6,610 nt of DNA, taken from positions 1 to 6,610 of the forward strand of contig JAUWJJ010000064.1 of the NCBI GenBank assembly GCA_030607765.1, in the 5' to 3' direction. This DNA comes from Candidatus Aerophobota bacterium (GTDB lineage Bacteria > Aerophobota > Aerophobia > Aerophobales > B3-G15). The notes beneath the pieces are model-generated. The model was not told the origin of the DNA, made no database searches, and saw nothing but the letters and a program-made list of their open reading frames with translations. A program made the position numbers and the translations under genes. Shown here one piece after another: positions 1-5,180 of the stretch. Numbering within the stretch: position 1 is the first letter of the stretch; each line of letters starts with the position of its first letter.

Positions 1-1
1 A

Positions 2-364
2 AGTGGCAGAATGCATCCTGCCTGGAGCAGGGCAAATCCATTGGATGTAATCGGAGATGCCACCCCGAAGAGATATAAGGTCGCTTTGGAGGCCGTAATG
101 AGCTCTGAAGTTTACGATGGAGTAATAGTAATTCAAACTTTACAAGCACCAACTCGACCCATAGAAGATGCTAAAATTGTAGTTGAAATGCAAAGAAAAT
201 ATAAAAAACCAGTGATTGGTGCCTTTATGGGCGGAACAGTTACTGAGCCCAGCGCTAAGTATTTAGAGGAGCATGGTATCCCCAATTATAACGATATGGA
301 TAGAGCTGTCAGAGCAATGTGGGCTTTAATAGAGTATGGAAACTATCTTAAAAGGATAAATTAA
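2..364 (+). CDS. ADP-forming acetyl-CoA (acyl-CoA) synthetase, alpha subunit, C-terminal part (5' end outside window)
   Basis: The frame is open from the first bases, so the ATG at 11 is internal and only the last 120 residues are present. They match the final part of the succinyl-CoA-ligase-like region of NDP-forming acyl-CoA synthetase alpha subunits: NPLDVIGDA followed by RY (the usual form is NPVDxxGDAxxxRY), the strand DGVIVIQTLQAPT (usually a TPQAMT-like loop), KPVIGAFMGG, and a terminal GIPNY...AVRAMWAL segment. The family makes acetate (or another acid), ATP and CoA from acyl-CoA, ADP and phosphate in the cytosol. The CoA-binding domain and the alpha-subunit phosphohistidine lie upstream of the window. 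The beta-subunit gene follows after 119 bases, which supports the call. The substrate cannot be read from this fragment; aryl- or branched-acyl-CoA is possible. Confidence 0.88.
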   Translation, partial: SGRMHPAWSRANPLDVIGDATPKRYKVALEAVMSSEVYDGVIVIQTLQAPTRPIEDAKIVVEMQRKYKKPVIGAFMGGTVTEPSAKYLEEHGIPNYNDMDRAVRAMWALIEYGNYLKRIN

Positions 365-383
365 CTTTAGAGAACACCGAATT

Positions 384-457
384 CACTGAAAATTTTAAGA
401 ATATTAAGTTTGAAATATTTCATCATAATTCTTTCTGTACCCTCAGTGTTTTCAGTG
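384..457. repeat. Inverted repeat between the synthetase subunit genes
   Basis: CACTGAAAA at 384-392 is exactly complementary to TTTTCAGTG at 449-457, with 56 bases between the arms. The inner part is very AT-rich and includes a short palindrome, GAAATATTTC, at 412-421. The right arm sits in CCTCAGTGTTTTCAGTGGTTAA (written in two parts: CCTCAGTGTT at 441-450, then TTCAGTGGTTAA at 451-462). It resembles a CTCTGTG-type intergenic repeat that I recall from several draft genomes; that likeness is from memory. There is no T-run typical of an intrinsic terminator. I see no other feature in 365-483 apart from the ribosome binding site. Confidence 0.45.
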
Positions 458-469
458 GTTAAGTAGTTG

Positions 470-474
470 AAGGA
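470..474 (+). promoter_or_regulatory. Ribosome binding site of the beta-subunit gene
   Basis: AAGGA lies nine bases before the ATG at 484. It supports that start, and there is no other in-frame start with a comparable site nearby. Confidence 0.6.
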
Positions 475-483
475 AATGAAATT

Positions 484-1185
484 ATGAACAAGGAGCAGAT
501 TTTAACCTGGATAGAGAAGTTTAAAAAGAATGGTAGGAAATTTCTTCCTGAACCGATTTCTGAGCAAATTTTAGCCTCTTATGATATCCCCATCCCTCCT
601 GCACGTGTTGCTAAAGATGTTGAGGAAGCAGCAAGATTTGCTAAAGAAATGGGTTTTCCTGTAGTTTTAAAGATAGTCTCACCACAGATTATTCATAAAT
701 TTGATGCTGGTGGAGTGATAGTAAATCTTGATGAGGAAGCAAAGGTTAGAGAGGCTTTTAATAAAATCTTAGGGAGCTCTAAAAAATATAATCCCAGGGC
801 AAAAATTGAGGGTATATATGTTCAAAAGATGATTCCACCAGCTCGTGAAGTTATTATCGGAACAGTTAAAGATAAACAATTTGGACAAGTTATAATGTTC
901 GGTCTGGGTGGTATTTTTGTAGAAGTGTTTAAAGATGTTGTATTCAGGGTAGCACCTATAGATAAAAGGGAAGCCCAAGAAATGATTAATGAAATAAAGG
1001 GGTTGCCCATTCTTAAAGGTGTAAGGGGAGAAAAGCCAATTGATTTTGATTCCTTAAGTGAGGCTATTGCCAATATTTCACAGTTGGTAGTTGACTTTCC
1101 TCAAATTGGACAATTAGATGCAAATCCAGTTTGTCTTTATCCAGAAAAACTTTACGTTATAGATGCCAGAATCATCTTGGAATAA
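484..1185 (+). CDS. ADP-forming acetyl-CoA (acyl-CoA) synthetase, beta subunit (ATP-grasp)
   Basis: This 233-residue protein has the usual length of a stand-alone beta subunit of ADP-forming acetyl-CoA synthetase. It is a single ATP-grasp domain of the succinyl-CoA-synthetase-like type. Visible motifs are the N-terminal ILASYDIPIPPA segment (residues 30-40), the nucleotide-binding lysine in PVVLK (K63), HKFDAGGV with H71 (the family's conserved phosphorylated histidine, named from knowledge of archaeal enzymes), REVIIG (121-126), MFGLGG (138-143), and DANPV near the C-terminus (212-216), a metal/nucleotide-binding segment. All key positions look intact. With the alpha subunit it should convert acyl-CoA, ADP and phosphate to acid, ATP and CoA in the cytosol. 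The stop codon lies just before the ribosome binding site of rpmF, so the two are probably co-transcribed. The acyl specificity is not readable. Confidence 0.92.
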   Translation: MNKEQILTWIEKFKKNGRKFLPEPISEQILASYDIPIPPARVAKDVEEAARFAKEMGFPVVLKIVSPQIIHKFDAGGVIVNLDEEAKVREAFNKILGSSKKYNPRAKIEGIYVQKMIPPAREVIIGTVKDKQFGQVIMFGLGGIFVEVFKDVVFRVAPIDKREAQEMINEIKGLPILKGVRGEKPIDFDSLSEAIANISQLVVDFPQIGQLDANPVCLYPEKLYVIDARIILE

Positions 1186-1190
1186 AGGAG
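1185..1190 (+). promoter_or_regulatory. Ribosome binding site that fixes the rpmF start
   Basis: AAGGAG, eight bases before the ATG at 1199 and overlapping the last base of the preceding stop codon. It favours the start at 1199 over the in-frame ATG at 1163, which lies inside the beta-subunit gene. Confidence 0.8.
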
Positions 1191-1198
1191 TTAAGATA

Positions 1199-1381
1199 AT
1201 GGGAGTACCCAAAAAGAAACAGAGCAAAGCCAGGCAGAGAAAAAGACAGGCACAACAAAAGTTAAAAAGTCCTTTAATTAGTTATTGTCCCCAATGTAAA
1301 GCTCCCAAATTGCCTCATTTTGCCTGCCCTGAGTGTGGTTACTACAAAGGTAAAGTAGTAATAAAAACAGCAAAAGGGTAA
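1199..1381 (+). CDS. rpmF: 50S ribosomal protein L32
   Basis: This 60-residue basic protein begins MGVPKKKQSKARQRKRQAQQ, the conserved start of bacterial L32 (usually MAVPKRKTSKxRxRxRRxH). It then carries a four-cysteine zinc ribbon, CPQC (C30, C33) and CPEC (C43, C46), so it is the zinc-binding (C+) version. L32 is a structural protein of the large ribosomal subunit. The frame opens earlier, at an ATG at 1163, but that would add 12 residues with no counterpart in the family and overlap the upstream gene; the 1199 start has a strong ribosome binding site and gives the usual length. It sits 13 bases after the synthetase beta subunit and 8 bases before plsX, the common bacterial order rpmF-plsX-fabH. 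The DUF177 (YceD-like) gene that often precedes rpmF is absent. Confidence 0.96.
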   Translation: MGVPKKKQSKARQRKRQAQQKLKSPLISYCPQCKAPKLPHFACPECGYYKGKVVIKTAKG

Positions 1382-1389
1382 AATTTTAA

Positions 1390-2391
1390 ATGAAAGTAGC
1401 CGTAGATGCAATGGGGACAGAAAAGGGAGTGGGTGTAGTTGTAAGGGGAGCTCTGGGAGCTATCCAGGAAAACCCTCAAATTGAAGTTTCCATGGTGGGA
1501 AATAGAGAAAGAATTGAAGAAGAGATAGAAAAACTTAACCTTTCTTCTCCACCTTTTTCCATAGTAGCTGCTTCTCAAACTATTACTATGAGTGATCCGG
1601 CTACCGCAGTTTTAAAGGGGAAGAAAAAATCTTCCATTGCCATTGCTCTGGATATGATCAAAGGGAGAAAAGCACAAGCCTTTGTGAGTGCTGGGAATAC
1701 AGGAGCGGTGATGGCTGCCAGTTTATTAAAGTTGGGAAGAATAAAGGGAGTGAATCGTCCCTGTCTGGCAGCTATTTTCCCCACCCTGAATGGGGAAAAA
1801 GTGGTCTTGCTGGATGTAGGAGCTAATGTAGATTGCAAGCCAGTTCATCTCTTCCAATTTGCTTTAATGGGAAGTATCTATGCTCATAAAGTTTTTAAAA
1901 AGAGATCGCCCCGGATAGCTCTGCTAAATGTAGGCTCAGAGGAAAACAAGGGGAATGATTTGCTTATTGAAACCTTTAAATTGCTTAAGGGGTCCTCTTT
2001 GAATTTTGTGGGAAACATAGAGGGTAAAGATATTACCAGTGGCAAAGTGGAAGTGATTGTTTGCGATGGTTTTGTGGGAAATGTAATTCTTAAATTTGCT
2101 GAAAGATTTGCTACCACAACTCTCAGTATAGTAAGAAAAAAAATAAAACGGAGTCTTTTGGGTTTGGGGGGATTGCTTTCCCAATGGCGGCTAAAAGAGA
2201 TAAACTCAATCTTAGATTACGCTGAATATGGAGGTGTTCCTCTTTTGGGAATAAATGGAATCTGTGTTATAGCTCATGGAGCCTCTTCAAGCAAAGCTAT
2301 TAAAAACGCTATTTTAGCTAGCTTTGAGTTTGGCAGGATGGGAGTAAATAAAGACATTGGAAATGCTTTGTTAAGGATGAATAAAAAATGA
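1390..2391 (+). CDS. plsX: Phosphate acyltransferase PlsX (acyl-ACP:phosphate acyltransferase)
   Basis: PlsX transfers an acyl group from acyl-ACP to phosphate, giving the acyl-phosphate that PlsY uses to acylate glycerol-3-phosphate, the first step of phospholipid synthesis in most bacteria. It is a peripheral cytoplasmic enzyme. At 333 residues the length is normal. Conserved blocks occur in order: VAVDAMG (3-9), SAGNTGA (100-106), LDVGAN (141-146), LLNVGSEENKG (178-188), GNIEGKD (208-214), CDGFVGN (225-231), YGGVPLLGING (280-290) and AHGASS (295-300). Residues after DAMG read TEKG, where GGDxAP is more common; the rest of the core looks intact. The ribosome binding site is modest (AAAAGGG, 1372-1378, overlapping the end of rpmF). 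Its stop overlaps the fabH start by four bases (ATGA, 2388-2391), which points to translational coupling. Confidence 0.96.
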   Translation: MKVAVDAMGTEKGVGVVVRGALGAIQENPQIEVSMVGNRERIEEEIEKLNLSSPPFSIVAASQTITMSDPATAVLKGKKKSSIAIALDMIKGRKAQAFVSAGNTGAVMAASLLKLGRIKGVNRPCLAAIFPTLNGEKVVLLDVGANVDCKPVHLFQFALMGSIYAHKVFKKRSPRIALLNVGSEENKGNDLLIETFKLLKGSSLNFVGNIEGKDITSGKVEVIVCDGFVGNVILKFAERFATTTLSIVRKKIKRSLLGLGGLLSQWRLKEINSILDYAEYGGVPLLGINGICVIAHGASSSKAIKNAILASFEFGRMGVNKDIGNALLRMNKK

Positions 2392-3374
2392 GTATTAGAG
2401 AAACTAAAATATCCGGGACAGGCTCTTATATCCCGGAGAAAATTTTAACCAATGCAGATTTGGAAAAAATGGTGGAGACCTCGGATGAGTGGATATCAAC
2501 AAGGACAGGAATTAAAGAGAGAAGAATCGCTGCTAAGGAAGAAGCGGCATCAGATTTAGCTTATTATGCCTCAAAAAAAGCCCTTCAATCTGCCGGGATT
2601 AAACCTAAAGATTTAGATATGATTATAGTAGCTACTATTACTCCAGATATGCTGTTTCCTGCTACAGCTTGTATCTTGCAGCAAAGATTGGGAGTAAGCG
2701 ATATCCCTGCTTTTGACCTGGAAGCAGCTTGCTCTGGTTTTCTCTATGGAATCAGTATAGCAAGTCAATTTATTGGCGCTGAATTGCATAATAGTATTTT
2801 AGTAGTAGCTGCAGAGGCGCTCTCTAAAATTGTTGACTGGCAAGATAGGAATACCTGCATTATATTTGCCGATGGAGCAGGAGCAGCTGTTCTGCAACCT
2901 TCCAATGATAATAGCAAAATAATCTCTACTTACCTGGGAGCAGATGGAACAGGAGCAGACTTAGTAGGGGTTCCAGCAGGAGGCTCTAGAATGCCAGCTA
3001 GTTTTGATACAGTTAAGAATGGACAACACTATATGAAAATGAAGGGAAATGAGTTGTTTAAAAGAGCAGTAAGAATAATGGTTGGGGCAGCAAATGTAGT
3101 TTTAAAAAAGGGTGGTCTTACCTATGAGGATGTGGACTTTTTTATTCCTCACCAGGCTAATATCAGGATTATTAAAGCAGTAGCAAAGAGAATGAATTTA
3201 AATATGGATAAAGTGTATGTAAATCTTGATAAGTGTGGTAATATGTCGGCAGCTTCAATTGCTGTAGCTCTGGATCAGGCAGTAAGGGAAGGTAAAGTTA
3301 AAAAGGGAGATAAAGTTCTTTTTACCTCATTTGGAGGAGGTCTTACCTGGGGTTCTGCAATCCTGGAATGGTAA
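2388..3374 (+). CDS. fabH: Beta-ketoacyl-ACP synthase III (FabH)
   Basis: FabH condenses acetyl-CoA (or another short or branched acyl-CoA) with malonyl-ACP to start type II fatty acid synthesis in the cytoplasm. The protein has 328 residues, normal for the family. It has the full Cys-His-Asn triad: C115 in DLEAACSGFLYG, H255 in IPHQANIRI and N285 in DKCGNMSAAS. Other hallmarks are GTGSYIPE (10-17), SDEWISTRTGIKERR (32-46), ADGAGAAVL (161-169), and FGGGLTWGSA near the end (315-324). The start overlaps the plsX stop (ATGA), so the two are translationally coupled. Primer preference (acetyl versus branched) cannot be read with confidence. The gene ends the cluster: fabD, fabG, acpP and fabF, which often follow, are not here. 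I see no clear terminator immediately after it. Confidence 0.96.
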   Translation: MSIRETKISGTGSYIPEKILTNADLEKMVETSDEWISTRTGIKERRIAAKEEAASDLAYYASKKALQSAGIKPKDLDMIIVATITPDMLFPATACILQQRLGVSDIPAFDLEAACSGFLYGISIASQFIGAELHNSILVVAAEALSKIVDWQDRNTCIIFADGAGAAVLQPSNDNSKIISTYLGADGTGADLVGVPAGGSRMPASFDTVKNGQHYMKMKGNELFKRAVRIMVGAANVVLKKGGLTYEDVDFFIPHQANIRIIKAVAKRMNLNMDKVYVNLDKCGNMSAASIAVALDQAVREGKVKKGDKVLFTSFGGGLTWGSAILEW

Positions 3375-3387
3375 ACTATTTATAGCT

Positions 3388-3444
3388 ACGGATTTACACA
3401 GATTCACCCCGTGAAACACTTTGTCTGTTATTTAACGAGGTGAA
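3388..3444. repeat. Possible dispersed-repeat words with small inverted repeats, downstream of fabH
   Basis: ACGGATTTACACAGATTCAC (3388-3407) reads like a piece of a common intergenic repeat that I recall from draft genomes; this is from memory and unverified. Within it, TTCAC (3403-3407) pairs with GTGAA (3411-3415) around a three-base loop, and TTCACC (3403-3408) can instead pair with GGTGAA (3439-3444). No T-run follows either pairing, so neither looks like an intrinsic terminator for fabH. Confidence 0.3.
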
Positions 3445-3461
3445 CGCAAATTAGCTTTAAA

Positions 3462-3538
3462 TACAAAGAGATTAAGATATTATGAGTTTTTATGAAGTTT
3501 ACAATGAACTTGGTGATGGATTTTTAGGTAACAGGTAA
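3462..3538 (+). pseudogene. Remnant of a GxxExxR-family protein gene (N-terminal fragment, frameshifted)
   Basis: The 18-codon frame at 3482-3538 reads MSFYEVYNELGDGFLGNR and stop. FYEVYNELGxGFLE is the signature start of the GxxExxR family, small proteins usually assigned to the PD-(D/E)XK nuclease-like superfamily, of unclear function. Just upstream, in another frame (3462-3473), YKEI is encoded, matching the YKEI...I segment that normally precedes this motif. The two pieces are separated by a frame change and a stop, and the match ends after GFL, where the family continues with E and about 100 more residues. This is therefore a short decayed fragment, not a functional gene. The match rests on about 20 residues recognised by eye, so a chance resemblance is possible but not my preferred reading. 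Confidence 0.6.
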
Positions 3539-3551
3539 GTTTTCCTAAAAA
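3521..3551. repeat. Short inverted repeat at the end of the GxxExxR remnant
   Basis: TTTTTAGG (3521-3528) and CCTAAAAA (3544-3551) form an 8-bp perfect stem around 15 bases. The stem is AT-rich and not followed by a T-run. It may mark the breakpoint where the coding remnant ends, or it may be chance in AT-rich DNA. Confidence 0.3.
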
Positions 3552-3570
3552 ATGGAGGGATTGCTCATTT

Positions 3571-3650
3571 GTCATTGCGAGCTGTAGCTTACTGATTTAT
3601 CGGCGCATTAAATTCGCCCAATAAATTGGGCAGCTACAATTGCCAGAGAA
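3571..3650. repeat. Palindromic element resembling a dispersed (REP/MITE-like) repeat
   Basis: Outer arms TGTAGCT (3583-3589) and AGCTACA (3632-3638) are perfectly complementary. Inside are GGCG/CGCC (3602-3605 and 3615-3618) and the near-perfect hairpin GCCCAAT-AA-ATTGGGC (3616-3631), which would form six pairs around a TAAA loop. The block begins with GTCATTGCGAGC (3571-3582), a word I recall as the edge of widespread bacterial intergenic repeats. ATTGC occurs on both sides (3574-3578 and 3639-3643), which could be a short target duplication. Nothing in it codes for protein, so if mobile it would depend on enzymes from elsewhere. Its dispersed nature is inferred; only one copy is in the window. 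Confidence 0.5.
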
Positions 3651-3712
3651 AGCAAGAATTTTAGAAAAGCTAAACTATTACATTTTTAGAATATATCTAT
3701 GAAAATCTCTTA

Positions 3713-3718
3713 TATAAT
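3713..3718 (+). promoter_or_regulatory. Probable -10 element of a promoter for the DUF4139 gene
   Basis: A perfect TATAAT in AT-rich DNA, 63 bases before the ATG at 3782. I find no good -35 hexamer at 16-18 bases; TTTAGA at 3685-3690 is 22 bases away. A promoter somewhere in this gap is expected because the gene lies 407 bases beyond fabH. Confidence 0.4.
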
Positions 3719-3735
3719 ATATGATAATAAAAAAT

Positions 3736-3760
3736 ATCAGCGTCCATCCGCGGCTGAATA
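3736..3760. repeat. Imperfect palindrome in the leader of the DUF4139 gene
   Basis: TCAGC (3737-3741) and GCTGA (3753-3757) flank GTCCATCCGCG. The sequence is much richer in GC than its surroundings and resembles an intergenic repeat word (CAGCGTCCATCCGCGGCTGA) that I recall near GxxExxR genes; this is from memory. It would lie in the 5' leader of the next transcript if the TATAAT at 3713 is used. Confidence 0.35.
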
Positions 3761-3770
3761 GATACAAAAA

Positions 3771-3776
3771 AAGAGG
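3771..3776 (+). promoter_or_regulatory. Ribosome binding site of the DUF4139 gene
   Basis: AAGAGG, five bases before the ATG at 3782. It supports that start, which also places a clean signal peptide at the N-terminus. Confidence 0.5.
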
Positions 3777-3781
3777 CTTCA

Positions 3782-5017
3782 ATGAATGCAAAACTAATAA
3801 AAATTATCATTTTTAGCTGTTTAATCCTTACAAGTCTATCTTTAAGTGCATCTGCTCTCTCAGAGGTAACTAAACTCACCATTTTTCCTCAAAATTTAGC
3901 TTTAGTAGAACAGACAAAAACTGTAAGTTTAGAAAAGGGAATAAATCAGATAATTTTTAGCCCTGTAAGTGAGGGGATAATCTTAGATTCGGTTTATTCC
4001 TGTGCTGAAGGATGCCAATTTTTGGAGGAAGAGTTTATTTCTCCATCTACAATTAGCTGGAAGGTAAAGTCAGAAAAAGATGCCGAGGTTCCTTTTAAAG
4101 TTCTTTATCTTACCCGGGGAATAGAATGGGAGATAAATTATCAGATTGAGCTGGGAAGGGAAACTAAATTTATAAATTTAGTTGGTTGGGCTAAGGTAGA
4201 AAATAAAAGTGGGGTAAGCTGGGGACCGGTCCAAATTATCTTTTCTACTCGGAACCCTTCTTTGGAAGAGCAAGAAGAGCTGTCTTTAAAGAAAGAAAGC
4301 TCTTCTTTGGAAGTTTCTTCTTCCACAGTGAGAATTTCTCCTGGAATAACCACAGTTTTCCCGGAGAGCGAAAAAACTGCCTCAATCACTTCCAATGTAA
4401 CTACCCGGTGGCGAGAAGGAAAGACCTCTTATCTCTTACTCACACCTACTAATTTAGATAAGGGTCAGGAAAAAAGAATCTGGCTGTTTTCCCTGCAATA
4501 TATCCCGGCAAAAAAAGTTTACAATTTTGATGGAGAAAAATATGGAGATGAGGTAAGAGAAGAAGTTATATTTAAAATAGAAGATGAATTGAACTTTATC
4601 CTTTCCTCCGGATGGGTATATCTGTACGGAACAAACTCTGAGAATAAAAAAATTTATTTAGGGAAAAAGAAACTTCCTCAAGTCTTACCCGGACAGATGT
4701 GTAGCATTTATTTAGGTCCAGCTAAGGGGATACTGGGAGAAAGAGTGCAAACTTTTTTCCAGGAGATACAACTGCAGCCTGCGGAGGAAGAACTCTATAA
4801 CAAAAGTATAGCCAGAGAATATAGCTATCGGTTAATTTTTTACAATTATCGCTCATCTCCAGTAAAAATAAAGGTTATTGAACATTTCTATAATCAATGG
4901 GAAATTCTGGAAAGTAACCCTCCAGATTACATTAAAACAGATGATACTGTAATTTATCAAATAGAAGTTGTTTCTCAAGGGAAAAGAGAAATTCAATATA
5001 AAGCAAGAATGATGTAA
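3782..5017 (+). CDS. Exported DUF4139 domain-containing protein of unknown function
   Basis: The 411-residue product starts with a signal peptide: lysines K4 and K7, a hydrophobic stretch (about 8-22) and a likely cleavage site after ASA (A25). The mature part matches the DUF4139 pattern by eye: VTKLTIFPQNLALVEQTKTV (29-48), VLYLTRGIEWEINYQIEL (107-124), a LVGWAKVENKSGVSW strand pair (133-147), and a C-terminal half with SSGWVYLYG (275-283), GERVQTFF (319-326) and VIEHFYNQWEILES (365-378), the usual VxEHxxxxWEIxxS block. A Ser/Glu-rich linker occupies about 158-182. Two cysteines (C74, C78) could form a disulfide. DUF4139 proteins are widespread exported beta-rich proteins whose biochemical role is not established; some annotations use 'mucoidy inhibitor MuiA family', but the N-terminal coiled-coil part of that family is absent. 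It appears to be its own transcription unit. Confidence 0.82.
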   Translation: MNAKLIKIIIFSCLILTSLSLSASALSEVTKLTIFPQNLALVEQTKTVSLEKGINQIIFSPVSEGIILDSVYSCAEGCQFLEEEFISPSTISWKVKSEKDAEVPFKVLYLTRGIEWEINYQIELGRETKFINLVGWAKVENKSGVSWGPVQIIFSTRNPSLEEQEELSLKKESSSLEVSSSTVRISPGITTVFPESEKTASITSNVTTRWREGKTSYLLLTPTNLDKGQEKRIWLFSLQYIPAKKVYNFDGEKYGDEVREEVIFKIEDELNFILSSGWVYLYGTNSENKKIYLGKKKLPQVLPGQMCSIYLGPAKGILGERVQTFFQEIQLQPAEEELYNKSIAREYSYRLIFYNYRSSPVKIKVIEHFYNQWEILESNPPDYIKTDDTVIYQIEVVSQGKREIQYKARMM

Positions 5018-5025
5018 AAAGCTTT

Positions 5026-5056
5026 GAGGGGGTCATTCCTTCGTAATGACCCCCTC
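5026..5056. terminator. Perfect 12-bp hairpin after the DUF4139 gene (terminator and/or palindromic repeat)
   Basis: The arms 5026-5037 (GAGGGGGTCATT) and 5045-5056 (AATGACCCCCTC) pair perfectly around the seven-base loop CCTTCGT, nine bases after the stop codon. The stem is GC-rich at its base and should be very stable. No T-run follows on the + strand (AACGACC); on the - strand the stem is followed after six bases by TTTTT. It may still end the upstream transcript or protect its 3' end. The GTCATT...AATGAC core is shared with the word opening the palindromic element at 3571, so it may equally be a dispersed repeat. Confidence 0.6.
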
Positions 5057-5097
5057 AACGACCTTTGCTTTGGCCTGCTCCCCCAATGATGCTTAAA

Positions 5098-5128
5098 TTG
5101 AGGTATTATTGAATAGGTAGGGGATAAA
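5098..5128 (+). promoter_or_regulatory. Weak promoter candidate for the EF-G-like gene
   Basis: TTGAGG (5098-5103) and GATAAA (5123-5128) are separated by 19 bases, 53 bases before the ATG. Spacing and match are poor. A promoter is expected here if the hairpin at 5026 ends transcription. Apart from this and the ribosome binding site I see nothing in 5057-5180. Confidence 0.25.
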
Positions 5129-5168
5129 TAAAATTTCCTAAAAATATTGAAGTTTAAAGATAAATATC

Positions 5169-5175
5169 GGGAGGT
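5169..5175 (+). promoter_or_regulatory. Strong ribosome binding site of the EF-G-like gene
   Basis: GGGAGGT, five bases before the ATG at 5181. It fixes that start; there is no credible upstream alternative. Confidence 0.75.
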
Positions 5176-5180
5176 AAGAT

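Noticed and set aside
11..13. ATG as start of the first gene
   Set aside because: The frame is open upstream to the window edge, and the protein from here lacks most of the alpha subunit; the gene is cut by the window.
769..1073. Minus-strand open frames opposite the beta-subunit gene
   Set aside because: They lie inside a clearly conserved gene, have no recognisable motifs and no ribosome binding sites; they are shadows.
1163..1198. Earlier start for rpmF
   Set aside because: It adds 12 residues with no counterpart in L32, overlaps the beta-subunit gene, and lacks the ribosome binding site that the ATG at 1199 has.
1382..1389. Operator for a fatty-acid regulator (FapR- or FabT-like) before plsX
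   Set aside because: The gap is only eight bases, and I see no FapR-like palindrome there or before rpmF; any such site would be upstream of the window.
1575..2184. Several minus-strand open frames opposite plsX
   Set aside because: Low-complexity translations fully inside plsX with no family resemblance.
3375..3450. Intrinsic terminator for fabH
   Set aside because: The inverted repeats here are short (5-6 bp) and not followed by a T-run.
3571..3760. CRISPR array or small RNA gene in the long gap
   Set aside because: No regularly spaced direct repeats; the palindromes differ from one another, and no promoter-hairpin-T-run arrangement marks a small RNA.
3697..3882. Minus-strand 61-codon open frame across the DUF4139 start
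   Set aside because: It reads the antisense of the signal peptide and the GC-rich palindrome at 3736-3760; no family likeness.
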